Shown here piece after piece: positions 21,901 through 29,572 of a stretch of 64,000 nt of DNA. The stretch is from Bacillus sp. FJAT-45350 (GTDB taxonomy: Bacteria; Bacillota; Bacilli; Bacillales; NISU01), in NCBI RefSeq assembly GCF_002335805.1, contig NZ_NISU01000001.1:3170079-3234078 (forward strand), read 5' to 3'. A program made the position numbers and the translations under genes. The notes under the pieces are model-generated. The model saw only the letters and a list, made by a program, of their open reading frames with translations. It did not search any database and was not told the origin of the DNA. Position 1 is the stretch's first letter. Each line of letters begins with the position of its first letter.

Positions 21901-23605
21901 CAGGTACATCAACGCCCTCTGTTAAAAATCTAGCGTTAGATAAAATACGGCATGTATGTTCAGGTACATCAGATTTCAACCATGAAATCTTTTTGTTCTT
22001 TTCAAGTGCATTCATTGAACCATCTGCATGGTCAACCTCTACTTGAAAGACATTAGGATTTTTACCGCTTTCATTAATATAGGTTTCTACAACTTCTGGA
22101 AACATGTTAGCGATAAGCTTTGACTCTCTAATAGTTCCAGTAAATGCTATTGCACGTTTCATTGGTTCCCCAATTGTTTCATTTGAGTTACTCTTCCGCT
22201 TTACAAGACCATTCCAGCAACCAATTATTTTTGTTACATCATCAAATTCTAATTCATCGTTACGTGCCAACATTTGTTGGAATCTACGGGCAACGACTTC
22301 CTCATCTACAGCAAGAATCATTACTTTATAGTCAGTTAATATCCCTTTACGAATGGCATCACCAAACCCAATTCGATAAAGTTCTTCTCCATAAATTTCT
22401 GGATCATTCATATCAGCAATAACAACAGACATATCTTCTGCTTTTTGTCGAGCATCTTCCCCATAAACACGCGGAGTTGCCGTTTGATACAATCGTTTTG
22501 CCGTTTTTATATTGTCATTACTGTGAACCTTTGTGAAAGCACTTGCTTCCTTCCCGTTTTCAGTTGCACCAGTTGTACGATGGGCTTCATCACATATAAC
22601 TAAATCGAACTCATTGAACCCACTCTTTTGAGCCTTAATAATAACATCAATAGACTGATATGTAGAAAAAACGGTTAAAAAATCACCCGCAGATTCGCTA
22701 TTCTCAATTAGAATTTGATAATCTAATAATTTTTTATGGTCAGTTGTTGCAGGATATCCTAAATCAGCAGCTGCAATATCCTCTAATTCATTATCCCCTT
22801 TATCTTTTGTAACTTTTCTATCTGAGCAAACAGCGATTGAATCCATAGTGAACTTTGTATCTGCTGTCCACCCCCGTAAAGTTTGGGACAATAACTGAAT
22901 ACTCGGTACTAAATATAGTACCCTGAAAACACCTTTCTTCTCTTCTGCCATTTTTTCAGCAATAGCCATCGATGTATAGGTTTTTCCAGTACCAGGAGCC
23001 ATAATCAACTTTCCACGATCTACATTTTTAAAGCCATTTATTACGGCTTCAATAGCAGGAATTTGATGTAAACGTGGAGTCTTTTTACTTTGAAGCTCTA
23101 CTTTTTTTGGCTTGTTAAAAGTGTATGATGACCAATCAATTTTACTCTCTTGTAAGTCAGTTAATCCAATACGAACAATTGGTTTATTACGAAACTTCAA
23201 TGCATCCTCAGCATTATTGCTCCATTTATCTGTTGACGTAACAATTATTCCCTCAGCATAATATTGTTTTCCTACCTCATTTAAAAACGAATCAATATGC
23301 TCTTTTCGAATAGTGGTATCTTGGGAGTAAAACTTACATTGGATTGCAACTAGTTCGCCAGTTTCACGTTTTCTAGCTACTAAATCTACACCAGTATCCT
23401 TCTTAGGAATATCATATTCATCAGGTACTTCACTTAACTTCCAAACACTATCAAACAAACGTGCATACATTGGTTCCTTTTCTATGTAAGCAGCAACTAA
23501 CAACTCAAACAATGTCCCTCTATCACGCTGCTCATGTTTTTTTACATCTATCTCGTTCATCAATGCAACAAAACTTTTATGATTTTTCAGCTCCAAACCA
23601 CTCAC
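18917..23605 (-). CDS. Type ISP restriction-modification enzyme (nuclease-helicase-methyltransferase)
   Basis: A single 1562-aa chain with all functions of a restriction-modification system. An Mrr-like nuclease (about residues 30-135) has D74 in GVDLVA and Q89-C-K91. A superfamily 2 helicase/translocase (about 175-610) has APGTGKT (203-209), DEAH (339-342), TATPR and QAVGRVMR (587-594). A coupler is followed by a gamma-class N6-adenine methyltransferase (about 850-1100) with LDPFTGTG (896-903) and NPPY (1005-1008), and a C-terminal target-recognition domain. Order and length match the lactococcal LlaGI/LlaBIII type. All key motifs are intact, so it is probably active. The GTG start is weakly supported; internal starts near the N-terminus are possible. 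Confidence 0.9.
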   Translation of the reverse strand: MSGLELKNHKSFVALMNEIDVKKHEQRDRGTLFELLVAAYIEKEPMYARLFDSVWKLSEVPDEYDIPKKDTGVDLVARKRETGELVAIQCKFYSQDTTIRKEHIDSFLNEVGKQYYAEGIIVTSTDKWSNNAEDALKFRNKPIVRIGLTDLQESKIDWSSYTFNKPKKVELQSKKTPRLHQIPAIEAVINGFKNVDRGKLIMAPGTGKTYTSMAIAEKMAEEKKGVFRVLYLVPSIQLLSQTLRGWTADTKFTMDSIAVCSDRKVTKDKGDNELEDIAAADLGYPATTDHKKLLDYQILIENSESAGDFLTVFSTYQSIDVIIKAQKSGFNEFDLVICDEAHRTTGATENGKEASAFTKVHSNDNIKTAKRLYQTATPRVYGEDARQKAEDMSVVIADMNDPEIYGEELYRIGFGDAIRKGILTDYKVMILAVDEEVVARRFQQMLARNDELEFDDVTKIIGCWNGLVKRKSNSNETIGEPMKRAIAFTGTIRESKLIANMFPEVVETYINESGKNPNVFQVEVDHADGSMNALEKNKKISWLKSDVPEHTCRILSNARFLTEGVDVPDLDAVMFLKPRKSKIDIAQAVGRVMRKADGKDYGYVILPIGIAAGVDPNVVLDKNEKYRVVWEVLNALRSLDERFDATINKLELNKNKPNQLQVVGVGEAPEEYLTQTHGDEQIPLVFEEEWSELEHAIYGKIVKKVGNVRYWEDWSKDVADIAQQHMMRIRVMLEDSSSDAYIAFQKFVSGLRHNINGAISDQQAIEMLAQHLITRPVFEALFSSYSFVNNNPVSRAMDAVLKVMDESGLEKEQKRLEGFYESVRVRADGVDNLKAKQEIIIQLYDKFFKVGFKETTERLGIVFTPVEVVDFIIRSVDEVLRKHFDKSISDEGVHILDPFTGTGTFIVRLLQSGLISKEDLLRKYTQELHANEIILLSYYIAAINIEETFHSIMKGSYKPFEGIVLTDTFESTEKHTDSFIDELFDENNERLKKQQDESIFAIIGNPPYSVGQSSVNNNNQNIDYLLLEERIENTYSKQSKARLKKSLSDSYIKAFRWASDRVGDKGIIAFITNAGFIDSQSADGLRKCWLEEFNYLYVFNLRGDAKRTQGEQRRMEGGNVFGHGSRTPNAITILVKDGSGNHEIFYHDIGDYLSREQKLQVISEYGSITNIKWTKIIPDKNNDWIDQRDESYGSFIPFIDNVERENGVFLDQYTGVNPARDVWVAGFSKERVKENAHRMVVNYNDELKRLAKVKDPNERIEKVNKSESFIKWSRGLTQKFQKGQKIELNDNNMILFMHRPYTKKWLFYDKGIIEMPSRYQHIYKNMGNVLYLQGQGSKKDFSCIATDLIPNFQLIHNGKGFPMYAGKDSFGIVPNISEVLLKQHKLNLDEVFYLVYGVLHSMEYRTKYASDLVKGFPRIPNLKNRNKFIEVGKKLVELHVNYETVPVFKGVTIEVKVNPSYKVTKMKHPKKGVIDTIIFNKDITIKDIPEKAYDYIVNGKPAIQWIMEQYQVTIDKKSGIKDDPNDISDDEKYIFNLLLRIINVSIQTVNLINSLPTLELGE

Positions 23606-23643
23606 CTATCTTTCGTTATAAAAAATTTTCTATTTGCATTATA

Positions 23644-24783
23644 TCAAACAAGACAATTTATTTTAGAACATATATTATTAAATACTTCAATTGTTTTTTT
23701 CTCATCTTCTTCACGTAGTTCCTTAACTAGATGTGCATATTCTTTTAATGTCGTTTCTATATCACTATGCCCTAAACGTTCACTAACATAATAAATTGAT
23801 ACCTTTTTATAAAGGAGTAAACTAGCATGAGTATGTCTTAAACCATGTATAGTAATTGGGTCTATGCCGATTTCATTAAGTAAATTTTTTAATTGTCGAT
23901 TAGCATAGGTGTTGCTTATAACTTTGTATTTAGAATTCGGACTATAAAATACTAGATGGTGCTTATTCGTAGGTATTGTATTGAACACTTTTTGGAAATG
24001 AGCCATTGTTATAACATCGATTTTAATAGTTCGATTGGAGGTTTCATTTTTGGGAGTTCCAAATCCTTTAGGGTTTCGTTTCATGTATCCCCAAGTTTTA
24101 TTAATTGCGATTGTATTATTTTCAAAGTCAAAATCATTCCTAGTTAGCCCTACCATTTCAGCAAAACGCATTCCTGATGTTAAGCCTAACAATAATAATG
24201 AATAGCTTATCCCAATATTAAGCCTTTTCAATATTTCTTTTAACAATAATTCACTTTCGTTATAGTTTAAGTGCTTCTCAATAGGCTTTTTTGCAGGCGT
24301 TGTCCAAGTTAATACAGCTTTCCTTGTAAAATCATTATGAATAATTTGTTCTTCGACCGCATCTTTTACACATGCTCGAATATGGGAGTTTAATTTTTCT
24401 ACGGATTCTTTGGACTTCTTTGAACCATAGTTATTTAAAAAAAGCTGATAATCGTGTCTTCCTATTTTTTGCAAAGGTGTACTCCCGAAATGAGCTTTAA
24501 TTGCCTTATAAGTGTATTGATAGTGTTGTTGTGTTGTAACACTTAAATGAGATTTATATAGTTTTACCCATTTCAGAAAATATTCATCAATAGGAATTTG
24601 CTTCAAAGGTACTTTCCCTTTGCCAAGTTGTACTACTATTTCGGCAGCTGCTATTTTAGCTTCCTTTTTTGTCCGATACCCCCCTTTTCTGATTGGCTTT
24701 GATTGTCCATTAACCCTTCGACTTACGGTATACTGATAAGTTTTACCCCTTTTTTGTACACTAGCCACCATTCTCATCCCCAA
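23644..24783 (-). CDS. int: Tyrosine integrase, phage type (first of two)
   Basis: A 379-aa integrase (or 375 from the ATG at 24771). The AP2-like arm-binding domain spans about residues 1-55 (KRGKTYQYTVSRRVNGQSKP), the core-binding domain about 60-160, and the catalytic domain about 175-370. Catalytic residues are Arg in SGMRFAEMVGL, HGLRHTH, LGHSD and Tyr in LKEYAHL. It is not at an end of the island and has no attachment site beside it that I can find. It is probably left from an earlier element that joined the island. It ends 39 bases before the type ISP gene on the same strand. Confidence 0.88.
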   Translation of the reverse strand: MGMRMVASVQKRGKTYQYTVSRRVNGQSKPIRKGGYRTKKEAKIAAAEIVVQLGKGKVPLKQIPIDEYFLKWVKLYKSHLSVTTQQHYQYTYKAIKAHFGSTPLQKIGRHDYQLFLNNYGSKKSKESVEKLNSHIRACVKDAVEEQIIHNDFTRKAVLTWTTPAKKPIEKHLNYNESELLLKEILKRLNIGISYSLLLLGLTSGMRFAEMVGLTRNDFDFENNTIAINKTWGYMKRNPKGFGTPKNETSNRTIKIDVITMAHFQKVFNTIPTNKHHLVFYSPNSKYKVISNTYANRQLKNLLNEIGIDPITIHGLRHTHASLLLYKKVSIYYVSERLGHSDIETTLKEYAHLVKELREEDEKKTIEVFNNICSKINCLV

Positions 24784-25095
24784 TTATTTAATAATAACCT
24801 TTTAGTTAAGTCTATCTCACTTCTTTGCAATTCAGATTAGGAGGCGAGTGTAAACACCATTTCTTAAATTGCTTGTTAACACAATAAGGAGTAGTTACAT
24901 GATTAATCTCTTACTTCAGTAAAATCAAGATTATCCAAATATACAAGACATTTGATACTAAATAGCATATTCTAACTTCTCATTAGAACTTACGTTTTTA
25001 TTACTTATCGCTTACTTATTTAAAATTTTGTTATATACTTAATATATAGGTTTTAAATTCTATAAAATAATTATTAAAAAGGGGGTAGGTCTGGT
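24784..25095. other. AT-rich intergenic stretch
   Basis: About 310 bp between the first integrase and a small ORF. I see no gene, hairpin terminator or copy of the rpsI end in it. A TATATA-like tract near 25035-25050 could be part of a promoter for the downstream plus-strand genes, but no -35 box is convincing. Confidence 0.5.
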
Positions 25096-25236
25096 ATGAA
25101 AGATGAACAGGATATTGGGACACAGATACGTGATTTAGGGAATCAATTTAACATTAATGACGAGGAATTTTTTGAGGCACTGGAATATTTAATAGCTGAA
25201 TATGAGGCAACATTTAAAGGTTTAGCAAAAAGGTAA
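25096..25236 (+). CDS. Small acidic protein (46 aa), function unknown
   Basis: A 46-aa ORF (starts MKDEQDIGTQIRDLGNQFNI, ends GLAKR) preceded by AAAAGGGGGT about 10 bases before the ATG. Acidic and probably helical. I recognise no family. It precedes the GNAT-like gene by 114 bases on the same strand, so the two may form a unit. Confidence 0.45.
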   Translation: MKDEQDIGTQIRDLGNQFNINDEEFFEALEYLIAEYEATFKGLAKR

Positions 25237-25350
25237 ATGTTATATTAGCCTGCACAAGATATTTGATTAATTTTGGAACCAATTAAACATCTATTGATGG
25301 ATGCATCATTTTATATGAACCATCTGATATTTTATGAGGAGGTTAGAATT

Positions 25351-25785
25351 ATGGAAAATGGAAATTTTGAAAGGCGACGATTGCCCATTCCTGTTGAAGA
25401 TTTCCATGATTTAAAAGAATTACTTACTAACTTATGTGAGGACGAAATAACACTAGATGAATATCTGGGTAAAATTGAAATACGCGGATCTTCTAAGCGA
25501 ATTTTTTTACTTTTTAAAACTGTTGCATACCCTGAAGATACTTTTATTATGTCAGTTTTAGAGCTAGAACCATCAAGGAAGGGCATAGGCAGTCAGATTT
25601 TAAAATGGATAACCGAATATACAAAAAAAAGATGTTTTAAAAGGTTAGTGTTTGAGAGTATCTATAGCCAAAGTAGTATAAATTTTGCAAGAAAACATGG
25701 TTTTACGCAAATAAAACTTCGACCTGAATTTGATTTTATTAACAAAATTAATAGAGATGGTGGTAGCTACCAATTAGAGCTATAA
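25351..25785 (+). CDS. GNAT-like acetyltransferase domain protein (144 aa)
   Basis: The C-terminal half fits a GNAT fold: the strand FIMSVLELEPSRKGIGSQILKWI contains an R-x-x-G-I-G acetyl-CoA loop, and SINFARKHGFTQI fits motif B. The N-terminal half is charged and lacks clear motifs. I start at the ATG at 25351 because GAGGAGG lies 8 bases upstream; the longer frame from 25273 begins with TTG and has no ribosome-binding site. Substrate unknown. Acetyltransferases in islands can be toxins or modifiers, but nothing here shows which. Confidence 0.6.
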   Translation: MENGNFERRRLPIPVEDFHDLKELLTNLCEDEITLDEYLGKIEIRGSSKRIFLLFKTVAYPEDTFIMSVLELEPSRKGIGSQILKWITEYTKKRCFKRLVFESIYSQSSINFARKHGFTQIKLRPEFDFINKINRDGGSYQLEL

Positions 25786-25828
25786 CATTATTAAAGCGAC
25801 CCGTTTTACGGATCGCCTAAACTGAAAA

Positions 25829-25853
25829 CGTACACGTAAACGTACACGTAAAT
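25829..25853. repeat. Tandem ACGTACACGTAA repeat
   Basis: Two adjacent copies of ACGTACACGTAA lie just downstream of the GNAT-like gene, after a small imperfect hairpin (GCGACCCGT / ACGGATCGC, 25796-25816). They could be protein-binding sites, for instance arm sites of the first integrase, but there is no direct evidence. Confidence 0.4.
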
Positions 25854-25890
25854 ATTTTCAAACACTCTCCAATTAAAATCTTTCCTACTT

Positions 25891-26445
25891 TCACCCTTCA
25901 ATTATTTGCTTATTCCAAGCGTTTACATAAACTCTGTTATACCAATTTTCCTTTGTATAATTATCAGAACAATTCCCAAATACTGTAGCTAATTGCTTGA
26001 TACGTTTTACTCTCTCTGTATAATTGTCCTTCGTATACCAAGCATTAATTAACTCCTGAGAATCAATACCTAGATGTTCCTTTGAAAATTCTTCAAAAGC
26101 TTCAATAAAGCCTAATACTTTGGAATAAATCTTTCCATCATCCAATTCCGGTTTTTCATTTAACTGTTCTAATAAAAGTTGGATAGATATTATTTTTTCA
26201 TATTCCAAAAATTGTAATAAAAATGCCGTTACAATCTCCTTTGAGAACTCAATACGTTTTGTAAATACAGGATCAGTTATTCTATAATCATATCGTGGAC
26301 ATGTTTCCACTAGACGTTCGATTTGCTGTTCGTCTTCTTCTGCAAATGATTTGATAAATAACTTGAACCGTTCATCTGGCTTTAGATTGGGGTAGGTTCG
26401 CTCGTTCATTTTTTTTATGGAGTTCATATATGATTTAACACTCAT
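25891..26445 (-). CDS. Island protein of unknown function (184 aa)
   Basis: A soluble, mainly helical 184-aa protein (MNERTYPNLKPDERFKLFIKS, then RIEFSKEIVTAFLLQFLEYEKI, then RVKRIKQLATVF). No motif that I can assign. It overlaps the preceding 75-aa gene by 4 bases, so the two are translationally coupled. It lies downstream of the replication genes on the same strand. Confidence 0.6.
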   Translation of the reverse strand: MSVKSYMNSIKKMNERTYPNLKPDERFKLFIKSFAEEDEQQIERLVETCPRYDYRITDPVFTKRIEFSKEIVTAFLLQFLEYEKIISIQLLLEQLNEKPELDDGKIYSKVLGFIEAFEEFSKEHLGIDSQELINAWYTKDNYTERVKRIKQLATVFGNCSDNYTKENWYNRVYVNAWNKQIIEG

Positions 26446-26669
26446 ATTTTTTCACCTTCCATTCGTTCTACTACTTCTTTTAATTTTTCCATTTCTTCTT
26501 GTAGGTCAGACATCTCCATACTTTTAAGTACTGAATTAGAAAGCGTTGCAATTACTCTTGCTTTTTCTGTAGTCATATATGGCTCATCATTTAAGAGCTC
26601 ATTTATAACACGTTGCAATAACCGTCTAACATCCTGTGGTTTTTTTAATCTGACACTTGTTTTAGCCAC
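26442..26669 (-). CDS. Small helical island protein (75 aa), function unknown
   Basis: A 75-aa protein: a basic N-terminal segment (MAKTSVRLKKPQDVRRLLQR), then ELLNDEPYMTTEKARVIATL, ending in a coiled coil (LQEEMEKLKEVVERMEGEK). The GTG start has AAGGTGGTG 6 bases upstream. Small proteins of this shape are common beside replication genes of Gram-positive phages and islands, but I cannot assign a role. Confidence 0.6.
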   Translation of the reverse strand: MAKTSVRLKKPQDVRRLLQRVINELLNDEPYMTTEKARVIATLSNSVLKSMEMSDLQEEMEKLKEVVERMEGEKI

Positions 26670-26799
26670 TTTTTTACACCACCTTATAAATGCTATAATG
26701 GTAGTAAATATGGATGTTTTTTTAATACAAAAAGTTATTCAATAACGTTCAAATCATTGATTTTCTGTATTTTTAAAACAAAGTCATTTCAGAGCTACA

Positions 26800-27204
26800 C
26801 TATTTAATCCTGTAGTTTTTTCTAAAGTCATCTGTAACAATTTCTATAAATTTAGTATTATATTGTAAACGACTATACACTCGTTCTCCGATGGCAGTCG
26901 GTAAGTGTTTTTCGTTGAAGTTGCTGGTGTAGATCGTTGGCTTACCAATCCTACAGTTAACGATCTCAAACAGCTTATTCTTACTCCAATCAAATTCATC
27001 TTTACTCTTTGCTTCAGACCCTAAATCATCTAATACCAATAAATCGAACTTTCTAAGGTCATTAAATATATCTTCCTCCGTTTTACTAGAGCCTTTTGAA
27101 TATGTTGCTTTTATTTTTGAAAGAAGCATTCCTGTTGTTAATTGTCCAACAATAAAGCCTCTTTCTCTAACCGTTATTGCAATAGCTGCTGCTAAATGTG
27201 TTTT
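26800..27204 (-). pseudogene. DnaC-like helicase loader, 3' fragment (split by the RIT element)
   Basis: The frame begins at the KTHLAAA end of Walker A, then VGQLTTGMLLSKIK, LLVLDDLGSEAKSKDEFDW (Walker B), IVNCRIGKPTIYTSNF (sensor) and ends GERVYSRLQYNTKFIEI with the stop at 26800. This is the back half (about 134 aa) of a DnaC/DnaI-type AAA+ loader; the front half is at 30678-31151. An internal ATG at 27129 could still allow a truncated product, but without the P-loop. Confidence 0.88.
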
Positions 27205-27233
27205 GCCTTTATGGAAAGCTTTCTATAAAGGCA
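27204..27233. repeat. 30-bp near-perfect palindrome at the left end of the RIT element
   Basis: The two halves CTTTATGGAAAG and CTTTCTATAAAG, each extended by TGC/GCA, form a palindrome with a single mismatched pair. It contains the same TTATGGAAAG motif that is repeated inside both element ends. No counterpart exists outside the right end. Confidence 0.75.
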
Positions 27234-27257
27234 ATTATCGAAAGTTTTTGTTTATGG
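27233..27257. repeat. Left terminal inverted repeat of the RIT element
   Basis: Identical over 25 bases to the reverse complement of 30653-30677. It continues into TAAGAAATAA, which pairs with TTATTTCTTTCC at about 27302-27314, making a pair of inverted recombinase-binding arms. Confidence 0.82.
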
Positions 27258-27354
27258 TAAGAAATAAGAGTATATGCCCTATTTAAATTGAAATATACGT
27301 TTATTTCTTTCCATAACACCTCAGAATAGATTTATTAAATCTAGGAGGTGCTAA

Positions 27355-28596
27355 ATGCAAAATCGAATACCCATTGAAGAATTAGTTTCAAAAGTTTTAT
27401 CTGAATTAGAAAGGCTAAATTATTCATATAACACTATTTGTGGATATCGTGCCTTTTACAAGAGAGTTATTGTATTTGCCAAAGAAAAAGATGAGATATA
27501 TTTTTCTGAAGCATTTGGAAGAGATTTTTTAAAGGAAAAGTATAACTGTACAATCGATTACTATAAGGAGACTATGCCTAGAGGGTTCAGAGAACCCATC
27601 AGAAGAATTAGGGTTTTGGGTGACTATCAACTCCATGGTGTAATCATTCGAAGGATTGTGAAAAAACCAGGGTATCTTAAGCCACCACAGTTTGAAAATG
27701 AGCTTTCTTCCTATGAAAAGGAATGTGAAAATAACGAATACTCCAAAAGAGGGCTACGAACACGAATTCAACGATTATTCTTTTTTATAGATTACCTTGA
27801 TTCTAGGAAAGTCCAGAATTCAAACGATATTACACCAGAGATAATATCTGATTATGTAAAGACAATTTACAAGTATCATGAAAAAAGTATTGCAGCCATT
27901 TTAACAACGCTTAGGGTATATTTGAGATTTCTCTATTTTAATCAATATACGGATGAGGACCTTTCTTTAAAAGTTCCAAAACAGAATAAATATTATTATC
28001 CACCTGTACCTTCTGTCTGGAATAAAGAAGATGTTATACGTATGTTAAACAGTATTGACAGAGGTAACCCGACTGGAAAGAGAGATTATGCAATCCTACT
28101 TCTAGTTGCCAAGCTGGGTATAAGAGTTGGAGATATCAAATCTTTGGAGTTATCGGATTTGAATTGGCAATCAAAAACTATAGAGGTAAGACAAAATAAA
28201 ACAAAGAATAACGTCTCCTATCCCATTTTAAAGGATATAGGATGGGCATTGATTGATTATCTAAAAAATGGACGACCTAAAAGTGATTCTCCCTGTGTTT
28301 TTATAAGGTTGAATGCACCCTATGATGCTTTTGGTAAAGATGCTAACCTTCATAATATTATCACGAAATATACTAGACATGCAGGTATTACTTTTTCTAA
28401 TGGCAAGAGGCAAGGGCTACATTCACTTCGTCATACTCTTGCGAGTACTTTGCTTGAACAAGGAACACCATTGCCAGTAATCTCTGAAATTTTGGGACAC
28501 TTTAACTCTAAATCAACCAATGTCTATTTGCATATAGAGCTAGATAGTTTAAGGAAATGCGCCATTGATCCAGAGGAGGTGTATAAGAATGACTAA
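27355..28596 (+). CDS. Tyrosine recombinase RitA-type (first of trio)
   Basis: A 413-aa tyrosine recombinase. The core-binding region is about residues 120-215 and the catalytic domain about 225-400. Catalytic residues are Arg in LGIRVGDIKSLEL, HSLRHTLAS, ILGHFNS and Tyr in NVYLHIEL. The extra N-terminal part (about 115 aa) is typical of the first, longest recombinase of RIT elements. AGGAGGTG precedes the ATG by 4 bases. Its stop overlaps the start of the next recombinase. How the trio shares out strand exchange is not known for the family. Confidence 0.9.
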   Translation: MQNRIPIEELVSKVLSELERLNYSYNTICGYRAFYKRVIVFAKEKDEIYFSEAFGRDFLKEKYNCTIDYYKETMPRGFREPIRRIRVLGDYQLHGVIIRRIVKKPGYLKPPQFENELSSYEKECENNEYSKRGLRTRIQRLFFFIDYLDSRKVQNSNDITPEIISDYVKTIYKYHEKSIAAILTTLRVYLRFLYFNQYTDEDLSLKVPKQNKYYYPPVPSVWNKEDVIRMLNSIDRGNPTGKRDYAILLLVAKLGIRVGDIKSLELSDLNWQSKTIEVRQNKTKNNVSYPILKDIGWALIDYLKNGRPKSDSPCVFIRLNAPYDAFGKDANLHNIITKYTRHAGITFSNGKRQGLHSLRHTLASTLLEQGTPLPVISEILGHFNSKSTNVYLHIELDSLRKCAIDPEEVYKND

Positions 28597-29572
28597 GAGA
28601 ACTGTTGTGTTTCAAAGCATTCTTGGTGAACTTATTGCTGGATATATTGGAGAAAGGAGAGCTGTCGGTTATAAGTACAACAAAGGCTCTTCTCTATTGA
28701 AACAATTTGATACTTTGGTAGCCAATGCAAATTTGTTAGAAATAAACCTTCCAAAGGAAATTGTATTACTTTGGACAGAAAAAAGGGCAAATGAAACAGT
28801 CAGTACTAGGAATGGGAGAATCTCAATCATACGTGGATTTGCTTCATATATGGCTCGTCTTGGCCAGGATGCATACATTTTTCCAGCTTCCAATATTTCG
28901 ATAGATAGGTATTCTTATGTTCCATATATCTTTTCGAAAATAGAGTTAAAAAATATTTTTACCATATGCGATAAATATCCTATATCAGATATATCCCCCA
29001 GCAGGCATCTAATTCTCCCTCTTTTGTTTCGTATTTTATATGGTTGTGGCTTACGGATTTCAGAAGCATTAAATTTAAAGCTTAAAGATGTTGACTTACA
29101 TCAAGGAACTTTATTCATTCGTGATGCGAAATTTGGAAAAGAACGAATAGTTCCAATGGCGGAAACCCTGACAGAACGTTGTCGTGTGTATGTAGAAAAA
29201 ATTAAACCCTTTGAGTCTGATAATGTTTTTTTCTTCTCATCTCCATACGGTGGTCGTTATAACAAGGGCACAATATATAAATTATTTAGAGGAATTTTGT
29301 GGAAGGCTGGTATATCCCATAGTGGAAAGGGCCCAAGATTACATGATCTAAGGCATTCTTTTGCCGTTCATTGCTTAAAAAATTGGGTCTTAAATGAAGA
29401 AGATATCACGAATCTCCTTCCCTATCTTTCTGCATTTTTAGGGCATGTTGATTTAAGAGGTACACAACATTACTTAAGGCTGACAGCTGATTTATATCCA
29501 AAAATTTTAACTTCGGTAGAACATAGCTTTTCCACTTTAATACCGGAGGTATTGTTTGATGAAACAGACTGA
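28589..29572 (+). CDS. Tyrosine recombinase RitB-type (second of trio)
   Basis: A 327-aa tyrosine recombinase with Arg in YGCGLRISEALNL, HDLRHSFAV, LGHVDLRGT and Tyr in QHYLRL. I start at the ATG at 28589, overlapping the previous stop by 8 bases, because GAGGAGGTG lies 8 bases upstream; the longer frame from 28565 lacks this support. All catalytic residues are present. Confidence 0.9.
   Translation: MTKRTVVFQSILGELIAGYIGERRAVGYKYNKGSSLLKQFDTLVANANLLEINLPKEIVLLWTEKRANETVSTRNGRISIIRGFASYMARLGQDAYIFPASNISIDRYSYVPYIFSKIELKNIFTICDKYPISDISPSRHLILPLLFRILYGCGLRISEALNLKLKDVDLHQGTLFIRDAKFGKERIVPMAETLTERCRVYVEKIKPFESDNVFFFSSPYGGRYNKGTIYKLFRGILWKAGISHSGKGPRLHDLRHSFAVHCLKNWVLNEEDITNLLPYLSAFLGHVDLRGTQHYLRLTADLYPKILTSVEHSFSTLIPEVLFDETD

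Noticed and set aside
24784-25095. A further att copy beside the first integrase
   Set aside because: I searched this stretch for the S9 tail, AAAACGTT and the terminator sequence and found no match.
25273-25785. Longer start for the GNAT-like gene
   Set aside because: It would begin at TTG without a ribosome-binding site, while the ATG at 25351 has a strong one.
26734-26746. GTTATTCAATAAC hairpin after the loader gene as a terminator
   Set aside because: The stem is only five or six weak base pairs; not listed as a feature.
26800-27129. An intact 109-aa protein from the internal ATG of the loader fragment
   Set aside because: It is the C-terminal piece of a split AAA+ protein without P-loop; treated as part of the pseudogene although a truncated product cannot be excluded.
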